From Trema orientale (lineage: Eukaryota; Streptophyta; Magnoliopsida; Rosales; Cannabaceae), in contig JXTC01000246.1 in the NCBI GenBank assembly GCA_002914845.1, positions 382,476 to 446,475 of the forward strand: a DNA stretch of 64,000 bases, in the 5' to 3' direction. The translations under genes were made by a program, and so were the position numbers. This document shows, one piece after another, positions 54,158 through 64,000 of this stretch; position 1 is the first letter of the stretch; each line of letters begins with the position of its first letter. The notes under the pieces were generated by a model, which saw only the letters and a list, made by a program, of their open reading frames with translations, did not search any database and was not told where the DNA came from.

Positions 54158-54443
54158 AATTTAGGTGAATGACTAAAATTTTAAATTTGATTAAGTAGAT
54201 GTCCACTTTTAAAATTTTATAGCTAAATATCTAGGTATATATATTTTTACACTTGGTAGATACACATATCTACCAATTTTAGATACTGTACTGAAATGCA
54301 CTGGGTATATAATTTTTTATACTTGGTATATAAAATTTTACATTTGGTATATAAGTATATATACCGAATATTTTGCTATAACATTTGACAAAGGTACATT
54401 TATTGAAATTGGGCCCAAAAATTGGTCATATTTCTATAAGTCC
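54158..54443. mobile_element. Foldback MITE related to the tandem-array 3' segment
   Basis: The left arm (GTAGATGTCCACTTTTAAAA, then TTATAGCTAAATAT) pairs with the right arm (ATTTTGCTATAACATTTGAC, then AGGTACATTTATTG). Similar words occur at 9570-9620 and 20470-20530, linking these repeats. Confidence 0.5.
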
Positions 54444-54946
54444 CTTATTGTTTTTATTGTGGGCATTTTTCGCAAGGAGTTTCCCGTGGATTGGTTGTTT
54501 TGTTCACCACCCTATCAAATTCTATCTAGAACTTTTTGTTGTTTTATGATTATTTTTTATCTATGAAAAATCTATTTGTTTTTGTGATAATGTATTAATA
54601 AAAACTATCCGTTGTAATATTATAAATTAATCTCCCAAAAGAGAACCCATTGTTATATTATTTATTAATCTCCCAAATATTTAAGTTGATGAAAATTATA
54701 TTAATTTGGAGTTCATATTTTCTAATGGTTTTCCTTTCTCATTGGACATGTACAATCGACAATGATGGCCCATGAACAAGTATTTATTGGATAGGTCGGA
54801 CATAAAATATTTAATGATAAGTCCAAACCTAATTTACTGTAATACAAAATGACAAATATTGAAAAAAACTGAAGAGCCTAAATACCAAATTTAAACTAGT
54901 AATCTCTAATTCCTGATGACCAGTTTTTATATTATAACACTCTTTT

Positions 54947-55744
54947 GGGGGAGTTCTAGTGTAAGAGGTGCAAAATTCCTCCTACTTGTAAGGGTGGTTT
55001 TTGAACCGTCCGATTAAAATCTTGTGGTATTATCATTTTACTTATCCTAAGAAAACCGGCACACAATTAGTCTCTTTCTCTTAAAAAAAATATCATCTCT
55101 TTCTCCCATGAGCAGCAATAGTAGTACACGTTCTTTTTTTTTTTATATTTTAAATCAAAGATTTTCCCAAAAAGTAAAAGAATCCCAAAACAAAGTAATT
55201 TCAACCCATATAATTGGTTCAACCTATGTATGGATAAGAAATTACTTATCAAGACCTAGTCTAGATTTATTTTATTTATGGTATCTGGTCTTCCTTTTGA
55301 TATGTGGAGTTCGGTTTTTTGTTTTTATGTTCTATCTTTGACCACTTGGTCTCTTTTGATGAAGTCCACCATTTGCAGATTGATTTTTTTTTTTTTTTTT
55401 TGCCGCATAGTGATCAAAGTAATATGCTAATAAGTTTTCGATCCTTTTCTAAATATTAGATAACATCCTGTTGCTATTGTAAGGCTTGGGGCTTTCTCTA
55501 ATATCATTTCCTTCATTCAATGAAGTAACATCCAAAAGTTGGAAGTTGCAGAGGATAGAGAAGTTGTAGATGATAAAGAAGGGAGAGATATTGTCTTTTT
55601 ACGTTTAGGTTTTCTTCAATACAGTGCATATATCAATTTGTTCTTGTACTCATTTGCTTGATCACCATTTATTTTTATCCTACGGTCTAAAAAACGCTCT
55701 TATGGGTAGGAGGGATTTTACCCATCCTACACTAGAATCTCCCC
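54947..55744. mobile_element. About 800-bp foldback element
   Basis: The left end GGGGGAGTTCTAGTGTAAGAGG, then AATTCCTCCTACTTGTAAG, is the complement, with mismatches, of the right end CCCATCCTACACTAGAATCTCCCC. Arms about 75 bp. The interior is not palindromic and has no recognisable protein. Target duplication unclear. Confidence 0.65.
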
Positions 55745-56535
55745 TCTATTTTGTATCAATACTTCAGTTTCATGTATTGCATGACTTGGTGGCGATATAT
55801 TTGTTGATATATATATATATCTATATATATACATACACACGCACGTGCCGGCACTAGCCATTTTATTTAGGCAATATGCTGTATAATGCTAGGGATTTTA
55901 ATACCAAATTTCTTTCAATAGCTAATTAGGTTGCATGTGGTGGATATGCAATACTTGAGAAGAGTTCTTACCATCTAATAAAGGAAAGGGATTGAAAATG
56001 ATCGTGTGTTCATCCTCTGCTTGATCAATTTGGGGAGAAGAGGTGGTTTTGTCTTCCAATTGGCCATTGGGTTACTAGAAAGAAATGAAAGTAAAATATT
56101 GATGCTTTCCTCTTACTTTGATTAATCAATGTATAAGAGATTTGCTAATGATCTCGACTCTCTCTACTCACGTGGAGCCTATATGAATAGAAGATTAAGA
56201 TTGATCAGTATCGTTATTGCTACATCTCAACTCTCTATACTCACGTAGAGCTCAAATGAATAGAAGATTAAAATTGGTCAATCTCACTATGAATAAACGA
56301 TTAAGATTAGTCAATCTCGTTAACCAAAGCAACTCAAATATTTTGGACTTCAGTTCACCTACTCTTGTTCTTATGTACTTAATATGCACGGATTTACTCA
56401 AGGCAGCATGTCAGGACTCTAAAGGCAACAAGTGTATTATGTTTAGAGATGTTTGTTTGTTTGTTTGCTTTTTGTTTTTTTGTTTTTTGTTTTTTTTTTG
56501 AAATTAAGTGATAACAATGTTAGACATTCCTATTA
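55745..56535. other. Intergenic, no gene seen
   Basis: TA microsatellite at about 55808-55832. CTCTCTACTCACGTGGAGC and CTCTATACTCACGTAGAGC (56160-56260) form a short local duplication of about 65 bp containing GAATAGAAGATTAA. Confidence 0.45.
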
Positions 56536-56538
56536 CCT

Positions 56539-56884
56539 CATTATAAAAAAACTTTACTTTTGGTGATGACAAAAATTGTGACTACAAGTGAAAAATTCGT
56601 GGCTAAATGAATATTATTATCTTTATTTCGTGACTAAAAAGTCTGTAATTAAAAATTTTAGTTATAAAAAAGACAATTTGTTGTGACTAAATGTACTTCT
56701 AGTCATAACAAATTCCATTATTAGAAATAAAATATTGTGATTAAAAATATATTAGTGATAATTTGTGACTAAATGTTATCTTATAGTCAAGAATTTATTA
56801 GTTGTGACTAAATATCACTTTTAGTATAAAAAAAAATTATTGTGACTAAAAAATTTATCACTAAATGAGAATTTTTTTGTAGTG
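56539..56884. mobile_element. Short CACTA-type MITE
   Basis: The right end reads CACTACAAAAAAATTCTC on the minus strand. The left end CATTATAAAAAAAC is a mutated version. Flanked by CCT on both sides (56536-56538 and 56885-56887), the 3-bp duplication expected. About ten copies of TTGTGACTAAAT and its complement lie inside, as in CACTA subterminal arrays. 346 bp, non-coding. Confidence 0.75.
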
Positions 56885-56887
56885 CCT

Positions 56888-57922
56888 TTTCGTGAGTGCG
56901 TAAAAAAAATGTTAAAATGAAATTACTAGTGCTTAGCATAACACATAATTAAGAGGTAAGCTGATCACGCGTGTGGTGTTTCGTAGCAATTATTAATGCT
57001 CTTTGTGAGGTATTGTAAGTTAAATATATTTCCCCCTCTATTAGCTTGTATAGTTTTATAAGGAAAATCAGGGCCCTTTTTCTTTTTTTTTTTTCAAAAA
57101 AAAGAAGAAAATTATAGATAAAGGATATTAAGAAAAGAATATTAATTTAAGATGAATAATAATATTTCATTAATTTATGTATAATTTGGATCCGTAAAAC
57201 AAATATATAAAAATCAATTTCACGTAGTTTTCTTTAAGACATATAAATTAAGACATCACTTTACCAAATCTATTTTTCTGAAATCAATACATATATCTAA
57301 ACATATCGTTCGACTGAAATCAATATGGTTTTCCCTTGTTTTTTATCATTTCCACCATATGAGAGGGATTTTCTGATCACCAGCCTGATCATGATTGGTG
57401 CTGCCAAAAGTTGGCAAATTCAAGATTTTTAAGCAAATAATAACAATAATAATATAGAAGAAGAAAAATGAGAAAACTAGCTCAAGCCTTCCTGCATATA
57501 TATATATATATATGTACACACACATACATATAAGAAAGTATATAAAGGCTTTTACATACATACGATTGCTAAGAAGAATACATATATACCATAGTTAAAA
57601 TTATTTTCTTGATAACTTTATATAATGTACATAAATTAACTAATTCATTATATGCAGTATTGAACATATGATGTATCATGCTATTACAAATTAATTAATT
57701 TGGGTATATTAACCTGGTGATGATATACTTTATATTTGCCAGCCAGCATTGCTAATTTTTTTTTTTTTTTGTAGGAGCTGCTTGAACAAAAATCGTCAAG
57801 ATGAGCCAGGCAGTCAAGCACATGCATTGCCAAAGCCCAAAAGTTATACAAGATCAAATATTTAACAGACTAAGTTGAACTTTTTTCTGATCAAGACAAA
57901 ACAATTGATACTAATAAGTGTA
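56888..57922. other. AT-rich intergenic, nothing seen
   Basis: TA/CA microsatellite at about 57495-57532. No gene. Confidence 0.4.
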
Positions 57923-57931
57923 TATATATAT

Positions 57932-58163
57932 GGCACCAATCCAGTAAGTATTTTTTCTTTTTACCTATGTATAAGTATCAATTTGAAAATTTTTTATGCA
58001 CATTTTTTTATTATAAAAAGTAGGAGAGAGAAATAGTATTAATGATGCTCATCTTTTCATGCACCTCATTATAGCTGTTGGATCACCATTAGATGATGAT
58101 CCAACGGCTAAAAAAAAATACTTACACATAGGTTAAAAAAAAAAAACCTACTAGATTGGCAAC
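57932..58163. mobile_element. MITE of the GGCACCAAT family, second copy
   Basis: Left GGCACCAATCCAGTAAGTA; right, reversed, GTTGCCAATCTAGTAGG. The centre has the palindrome TTGGATCACC...GATGATCCAAC. It sits between TATATATAT runs, so its duplication cannot be told from a microsatellite. Related to 48735-48951. Confidence 0.65.
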
Positions 58164-58568
58164 TATATATATATACATATATACATATATATATATATAT
58201 GAATATACACTGGATGGATGGAAAAAGACTAAAAAAATAGTTAAGTACAGTCATGATCATCAGCAATATAACCCTGTACCAATTATTGTGATAAACTGTA
58301 AAATTCACTAAACAAAATGAAAATAGCCATATACATAACTCCCAAATCCCAGCATATATATAATATAATAAATAGTACTGCTTGATCGACACTTTGTCAT
58401 CAATTGCAACTCATGGCAATTCTCTTTATAATAATAAGTCATCTCTTAAATACATTTCTTATGTCAAATTTTAATTATTTACTACGCATATAATCATTGT
58501 TTCAAATATTATATAGGAAAAATATTATGTGGCACTTGTAGTAGCAATGCCACACTATTAAGAAGCGT

Positions 58569-58666
58569 AGTGTTCACTGTATGTAAGAACTTACTTATAA
58601 GATCAGTACATTCTATTAGTGTTCACTGTATGTAAGAAATCACTTATAAGATCAGTACATTCTATT
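58569..58666. repeat. 49-bp tandem duplication
   Basis: Two nearly identical units TAGTGTTCACTGTATGTAAG...TACATTCTAT (58569-58617 and 58618-58666) that differ at about three positions. This is a recent local duplication. Confidence 0.9.
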
Positions 58667-58669
58667 AGT

Positions 58670-61600
58670 ACCTGATGTTAACACACCACAAATTTCAACA
58701 ACATTGCATCATATTATAATTGTTCATTAATTACCAGCGCAACCAATTCACATGGATAAAGATCAATATTGGAATTTGGCCTTATAAAAATAATTACTAG
58801 CAACATATAGAGCCATCTTAGAATAATCAGCATATATATAGTTTAATCAATCACTTCACAAGCCAATTAGTTGATGATTAGAAAAGTGCAACTAATTAAT
58901 TATTGATGAATTACCTTAGAACAGTTATCAGATTGAGTACTAGGTTATTACAACCTATATCTAGCTAGCTTCGGTCCATCTTCTCAGTTCTCATAATTAA
59001 AGGAACAGGCTAGATTTTCTTGCTAGTTACACACTGCTGCTAGCTGTTTACGTAGCTATTCTATATTCATGACTTGTTATACGTACTAATATCGACCAAG
59101 GGCAGGACTTATGTTATTTTTTTAGCCAAAAAAAAAAAAAAAAGAAGAAAAAAGTTAGTACTATAATTACCAAAAATTCATTCCGATTCTCTCATCTCGT
59201 TTCCTAGTACCACATGTGTACAACAATTTAATGTTATTTTTTGGCCACTTGAAAAGCTCTTTATTTTTTTATTAATTTGTGTTCACTAATATCTACATAA
59301 TAAATATATGTATATTTAGCCAGCTACATTCATGCACATCTAGTACTACTAATGAAGAATCATTTTATATATTCATATTCTCCTCCCACGGCCTCTTAAA
59401 GTATACGTCGTACTATAGTTATTCTATTAGGACAAACATTCCACCTTATTATAATGGTCGACTTCTTTTCCTTATAGTTTAATTATATAGCACTAATTGA
59501 GATCCCATTCCAACTCCAAGCAACCAGTCATATCTTTATATGCATGATCATGTGCATATATTTATATACAAAATATATGCTTTGCATGCATTGGCTCCAT
59601 CGATAATTAATTGTACATGTCCCAATTGCGGCCATATACAAAGGTAGAATTAAAAGCTAGAAAAGGGTATCTTGTTCTCTTCTTGATCTATAATATTTTC
59701 ACTAAAATTTAATTCATGAGAAATGTATTCCACTATATATTGAGCCTTCCTTTACATGCACCTTCCTATATTTAATGGATAGTCGCTGCTTCATATACAA
59801 GTACTCGACATTAATTATCAGTAATCCTTTCAAGTGAACCTAAATAATCTTTCCAACTTTTGTTTTCGAATGCTTAATACTGAATCTTCATCCATAATGC
59901 TGTTATTAATGAGACAATTTAAAGGAATAAAACAAATGAATAATTTGAGTTATATGTTTCATATGATCTCCTTCTCAACTTCCCATCATTCATGCCAAAA
60001 TTAACTATGTCTCTTCAATAAAAATTCAAGAGGAATACATATACATAATTAAGTTTTAAACTCTCTCTAAAATCATTAATCCAATAACGATTCTACATTA
60101 CCTAATTTCGTACAAATTAAAACCACCCCAGTCCATTGCTTAATTGCTACTTTATCCTATTGATTTGTTTATTTAATTTCTTGTTTTAAATTTAGAAAAA
60201 GGTCTAATTAGTTCCAATCCCCTACCCGTTATTATTATTTTTTATATATAAAAAAAACCTTATATTAAAATAAGGCATAACATGGAAACTCATTATAAAC
60301 CAAGATTCTAACCTAAAAAAGACATCACCATCCACTTTACTTTAAAGCAAAAGAAATCCCCACCTTGCAATTTTTTTCCCCTCCCCCCTTCATTCCAAGT
60401 AGCTAATTAATAATTAGTGTCTAACTCTTCCTATAAAAGATATTTTTCTTATAACTATTTTATATATATATATAAGTATATTAATTTTACAAAAGGAATT
60501 CATTGGACGTAATAGGAAAGTCATCTAGAAGCACTTTGGAGAATCCACTTGTATGTGGTTTCTTAAGGAGGTTGGTTCTCATGAGCAGATGAATTCTGCA
60601 CTAGGTGGAACCGTTGCAAAGTGACTTTTCAACCACAAGGGCTTTCTATGCTTTCAAGTACAAATTAAGTATATATTCGTTAGCTAGTGTCATCAAGGGG
60701 TGTCAATCTTTTTCTATTTATAGTTATGTGAATGCCCTTTGAGCATCAAAGATTAATTAAGCATAGGTTTCATTTTAAAGTCTTCTAAAATTCACGAGAT
60801 GCCCACCTTAGTTCATTTTATCTTTCCTTTTTCCCTATTGGTTAATTTTAAAATCTTGTGATGTTATATATATATATGGGGTTTTCAACTTTTGATAAGC
60901 TCCTACTTTATTTGTGATTATAAATATAAAGGCCTATTGGAATGATTCTCTTGACTTTTAATCATATATATATTAATCAATATCACGTACGCTTATTAGT
61001 GATAAATGCATATTGTTATCACCATGCATCAACAAAATATCATAGAGAAAATTATGCAGTTCATCACCCACTAATCGAAAAGCAAGCTCAAAATAATGGA
61101 GCAAGCAAGTGAAATAGCAAAAATTCAAGCAAAAACCAAAATGGGAGTTATTTCTTTTTTTTTTTTTTATTTACCCTGAAATGTGAAATTAATATTCACG
61201 GAGCAGTTAAATATTGTACTAATTTATCACCTGATAAAAATCATGATCAGGTAAAATTTTATTATTCTTATATAGTTTCTGCATTGTAAATCAGAACTAT
61301 ACATTCAAATAAATTATTAGCAGAAGCAGCATTATACCTAACATCTACCTATATATTTGTATACAAGGAAAAAAAAACCATAGTTGTCTTCAAAATATTT
61401 TGGGTTTGATGCAATGTACATAGTATAGAGAGTATATGATATATATTATATATATAGAGAAAAATATATTACGCAATCTTTGTAATTTGTCCAAACATTG
61501 CTTTGAAGGAGGCAAGAAAACGGGTAAACCGGAAAAAAGTGATTTCGAAGTTCATAAACAAGACGTAATTAACCAAAGTTACCCTTTAAAGAAGAGATTA

Positions 61601-62024
61601 ATGTTATAAATATAGAAACATAGAACAAGACAAAAACCCCAAAACCTAGCCTCTATGTATAGCCTATATATATAGTACTATTATATAGAACAACATGATT
61701 TTACATAAAGCTCATGATATTAATCAGACATTGGAATTTGAACAAATTATATAATGAAACTATTAATTATAAGCTAGTTATACATAATTAGGTTTCAAGA
61801 TATTATCTCAATATATGCAAGTACTTTAAGGCAAATTAAAAATTAAAGCATGCATGATCTTTATCATGATCTCCTTTAAAATTTTTTGTGGTCCATATCC
61901 TCAAACATTATCAATATATATTTAAAAAAATGGTACTAAAATAATAAAAAAGAAATTTACTACTTTTTTTAATCCTTAACAGAGTAATATACATATATAA
62001 ATGTATATATCTTAGATATATAAA
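58670..62024. other. Intergenic 3' flank of the SHI-related gene
   Basis: AT-rich with TA microsatellites and no coding signal on either strand. The last few hundred bases probably hold the 3' UTR of the transcription-factor gene. Confidence 0.45.
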
Positions 62025-63865
62025 TCAAGATTTTCTGTTTGGGAAAAATTGCATACCGGGATTAATGAAAGCATTAGGGGTAAACAATAATGGACATGAT
62101 GAGGAGGAAGAGCCAAGAATCAACGGTTGATGATGATGATGATCATGATCCGCACCAACTGATGATGAATTATTAGCCGTTAAACTAGCACTTGCACTTG
62201 ATCCAACGGTGCTTATTAAGCCAGCTGGAACGTGATGATGATGATGATGAGATTTAACATTAACAAAATAATCAATAGGCAGCTGATGATGTAACCCTCC
62301 GGCGCCGGCAGACGTGGTTCTATCACCGGCGCCGGCGAGACCATAAGTAGCAGTGGTACTAGGACTAGTAGTTGTAGTAGGACTAGTCTCTTGGCCTTGA
62401 TCATAAAGAATACCCTTAAACACGTGCCCTCCTATGCTCACAGCCGTCTGATATGCAAACTGATCATGATTCTGGTCAACCCCATCGACGTTGACCGTGG
62501 ACCTTACTCGAACAACGTGAAATGTGGCCGTGGTTTTCACTTCCGGAGGGAAATTAATGTTTGTCTCTTCTAACCCTAAAAATAATAATAATAATAAGAC
62601 AACAAAACTAATTAATAACCTTAAACCCCCAGAAGATATATATACATAACTTCTTACAAAGAAAAATAATTACCAAAAAAAAAAACCAATTAAAGATATA
62701 ATATATATATATATACATATATAATTACCATATATGCATACATAGAACCTACATATAGGTATAGTACTATTAGGTTAGCTTCTAATTTTCTTTTTCCACA
62801 CAAACAAGTGTTTGTCAGAATATAATTAGATTCGAACTAACTATAAACAGTAGTAGTGCCAGCTGAGTGTGTTAGAGAAACAAGAGAAGTATCTATAGAT
62901 ATATAGCTCATGAGTAGTACTACACTATATATGGATTAATTAGTACTACTGTTATTTTGATTTTATTCATCATCCTGCAAATGGGTTTTTGTTTTTTCTT
63001 TTACATATTTCGTGTGTGTTTGTATATATACACGAATTATATGGGTCTTTCTTGTGAATCTGAACATGTGATTTTTAGTTAGGTTGAGTTGGAAACAGTA
63101 GAAAAATGGGTATACCTACTACCTTCAAAAGGGGGATCGATTAGGTTCTGTATCTTGATTTTAATCATCATTCAGCAAAAGGGTTTTTGTTTTTGTATAT
63201 AAATATATATACATATATATATTTGATGTGTGTGTATATACGTATATACACACATCTACACGTTTGTTTTTTTTCCCTTGTGAATCTGAACATGGGATTT
63301 TTAGCTAGCTAGGTTGAGTTGGGAACAGTGGAAAATTTAGTACTATTATAGTACTATACCTTCAAAAGGGGGATTGGGTTACCTATCTTGGTCATAATCA
63401 TGAAAGAGCAAATGAGTTTGCATATTCCATGTGTGTGTGTGTCTGTATCTATATATATATATATATATGGGATTGGATTTGTGAAACAGTACCTGCAGAA
63501 GAAGAAGGGGGGTTGGGATTAATACTGAGCTGTGATCTGAGCCTCTTGGGGTTGAAGTAGTACTGCCCTCCTTGATAATCATCATGATCTTGATCTTGAT
63601 CTTGATGATGGTGAATAGTACTAGAATCTGCAGTAGTAAGAAGATGATGATGATGGTGATGGTGTTGTTGTTGTTGTTGTTGTTGCCTGTGGCGCCTTCT
63701 GTACAAGGGAACCCAAGTACTCTTAACGTGTGTTTGGCATTGGAAGCCTTTGCTCTTACAACAAGTCCTACACCTCATGTACACACACTCTTTCTTTGCT
63801 TGGTTCCCACAGTCTTGACATCTTGATGTTAAACCACTATTCACCCCTCCTTGCCTCATATTCAT
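62025..63865 (-). CDS. SHI-related sequence (SRS/STY) family transcription factor
   Basis: Plant-specific nuclear factor; relatives bind ACTCTAC-like promoter elements and raise auxin synthesis in young organs. Two exons, 63865-63493 and 62575-62025, GT-AG intron, 307 aa. RING-like finger CX2CX7CX4CX2C2X6C with Cys16, 19, 27, 32, 35, 36 and 43, followed by THVKSTWVP. The IGGH domain lies at about residues 166-185 ([20 protein letters not shown]), with the usual C-terminal [10 protein letters not shown]. The N-terminus ahead of the finger is very short, which points to the SRS3/SRS6-like class rather than SHI/STY1. Gln and His runs (about seven each) and an Asp/Gln/His-rich stretch lie between the domains. 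ATG at 63865 is chosen because upstream in-frame codons are not ATG; 63859 is also possible. A (CT)n tract follows upstream. Confidence 0.94.
62940..63430. repeat. Partial tandem duplications in the SHI-related intron
   Basis: Segments GGGTTTTTG, TTGTGAATCTGAACATG, GATTTTTAG, AGGTTGAGTTGG.AACAGT, CCTTCAAAAGGGGGAT occur twice in order (about 62960-63140 and 63180-63380). A third partial start follows the second. Units are about 220-240 bp and contain TA/GT microsatellites. Confidence 0.75.
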
Positions 63866-63958
63866 CTTCTTATACAAATTACATACATTTAAACCATATA
63901 ATGTATAATTTCCACTACTAATTAATCATCATTACAAAACTATATGTATCTATAACTC

Positions 63959-63959
<1 letters not shown>

Positions 63960-63991
<32 letters not shown>
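63960..63991. repeat. (CT)n microsatellite upstream of the SHI-related gene
   Basis: About fourteen CT dinucleotides at the window edge, roughly 95 bp upstream of the start codon and probably in the 5' leader or core promoter. Confidence 0.8.
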
Positions 63992-63995
<4 letters not shown>

Positions 63996-64000
63996 TTCTT

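Overview
The window is plant nuclear DNA, most likely from a eudicot. The host genes have many short exons with GT-AG introns. The intergenic DNA is very AT-rich and full of plant-type DNA transposons, long-inverted-repeat MITEs and tRNA-like SINEs. A 242-base run of N (28879-29120) marks a draft assembly. I did not assign a species or family.

Five host genes can be read. On the minus strand: a secreted purple acid phosphatase (1051-6601, 8 exons, 467 aa), the a-subunit of the vacuolar H+-ATPase (28845-38004, 16 readable exons plus a last exon mostly hidden in the N gap), the replicative helicase subunit MCM4 (40128-45639, 18 exons, 846 aa) and a SHI/STYLISH-related transcription factor (62025-63865, 2 exons, 307 aa). 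On the plus strand: an RD19-type papain-family cysteine protease (25719-27657, 4 exons, 369 aa), tail to tail with the ATPase gene. Exon phases and lengths add up for every complete gene. These are unrelated housekeeping and regulatory genes, with no operon-like or cluster logic. The ATPase and protease products both act in or on the vacuole, but that is not evidence of co-regulation.

Layout: 1-1050 is phosphatase 3' flank. 6602-25700 is a transposon-rich interval. It holds a three-copy tandem array (about 8834-18290) whose middle copy was split by a 1.15-kb non-autonomous CACTA element and whose last copy was split by a 4.7-kb hAT element with a decayed BED-type transposase; the hAT itself carries a smaller hAT-like element. 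The CACTA element carries a degenerate piece of a histone H4 gene, the most notable observation here. 25719-45639 is the gene-dense core. 45760-62000 is a second intergenic interval with minisatellites, long-inverted-repeat MITEs with 9-bp target duplications, a small CACTA MITE and a SINE with a 20-bp target duplication.

Other points: the phosphatase reading frame ends at a TGA where relatives have a Trp codon; two introns (one in the ATPase gene, one in MCM4) appear to use GC-AG splice sites; the MCM4 promoter has two E2F consensus sites and TGGGCC-type elements. I saw no convincing tRNA, rRNA, microRNA or CRISPR feature, and no intact virus-like element.
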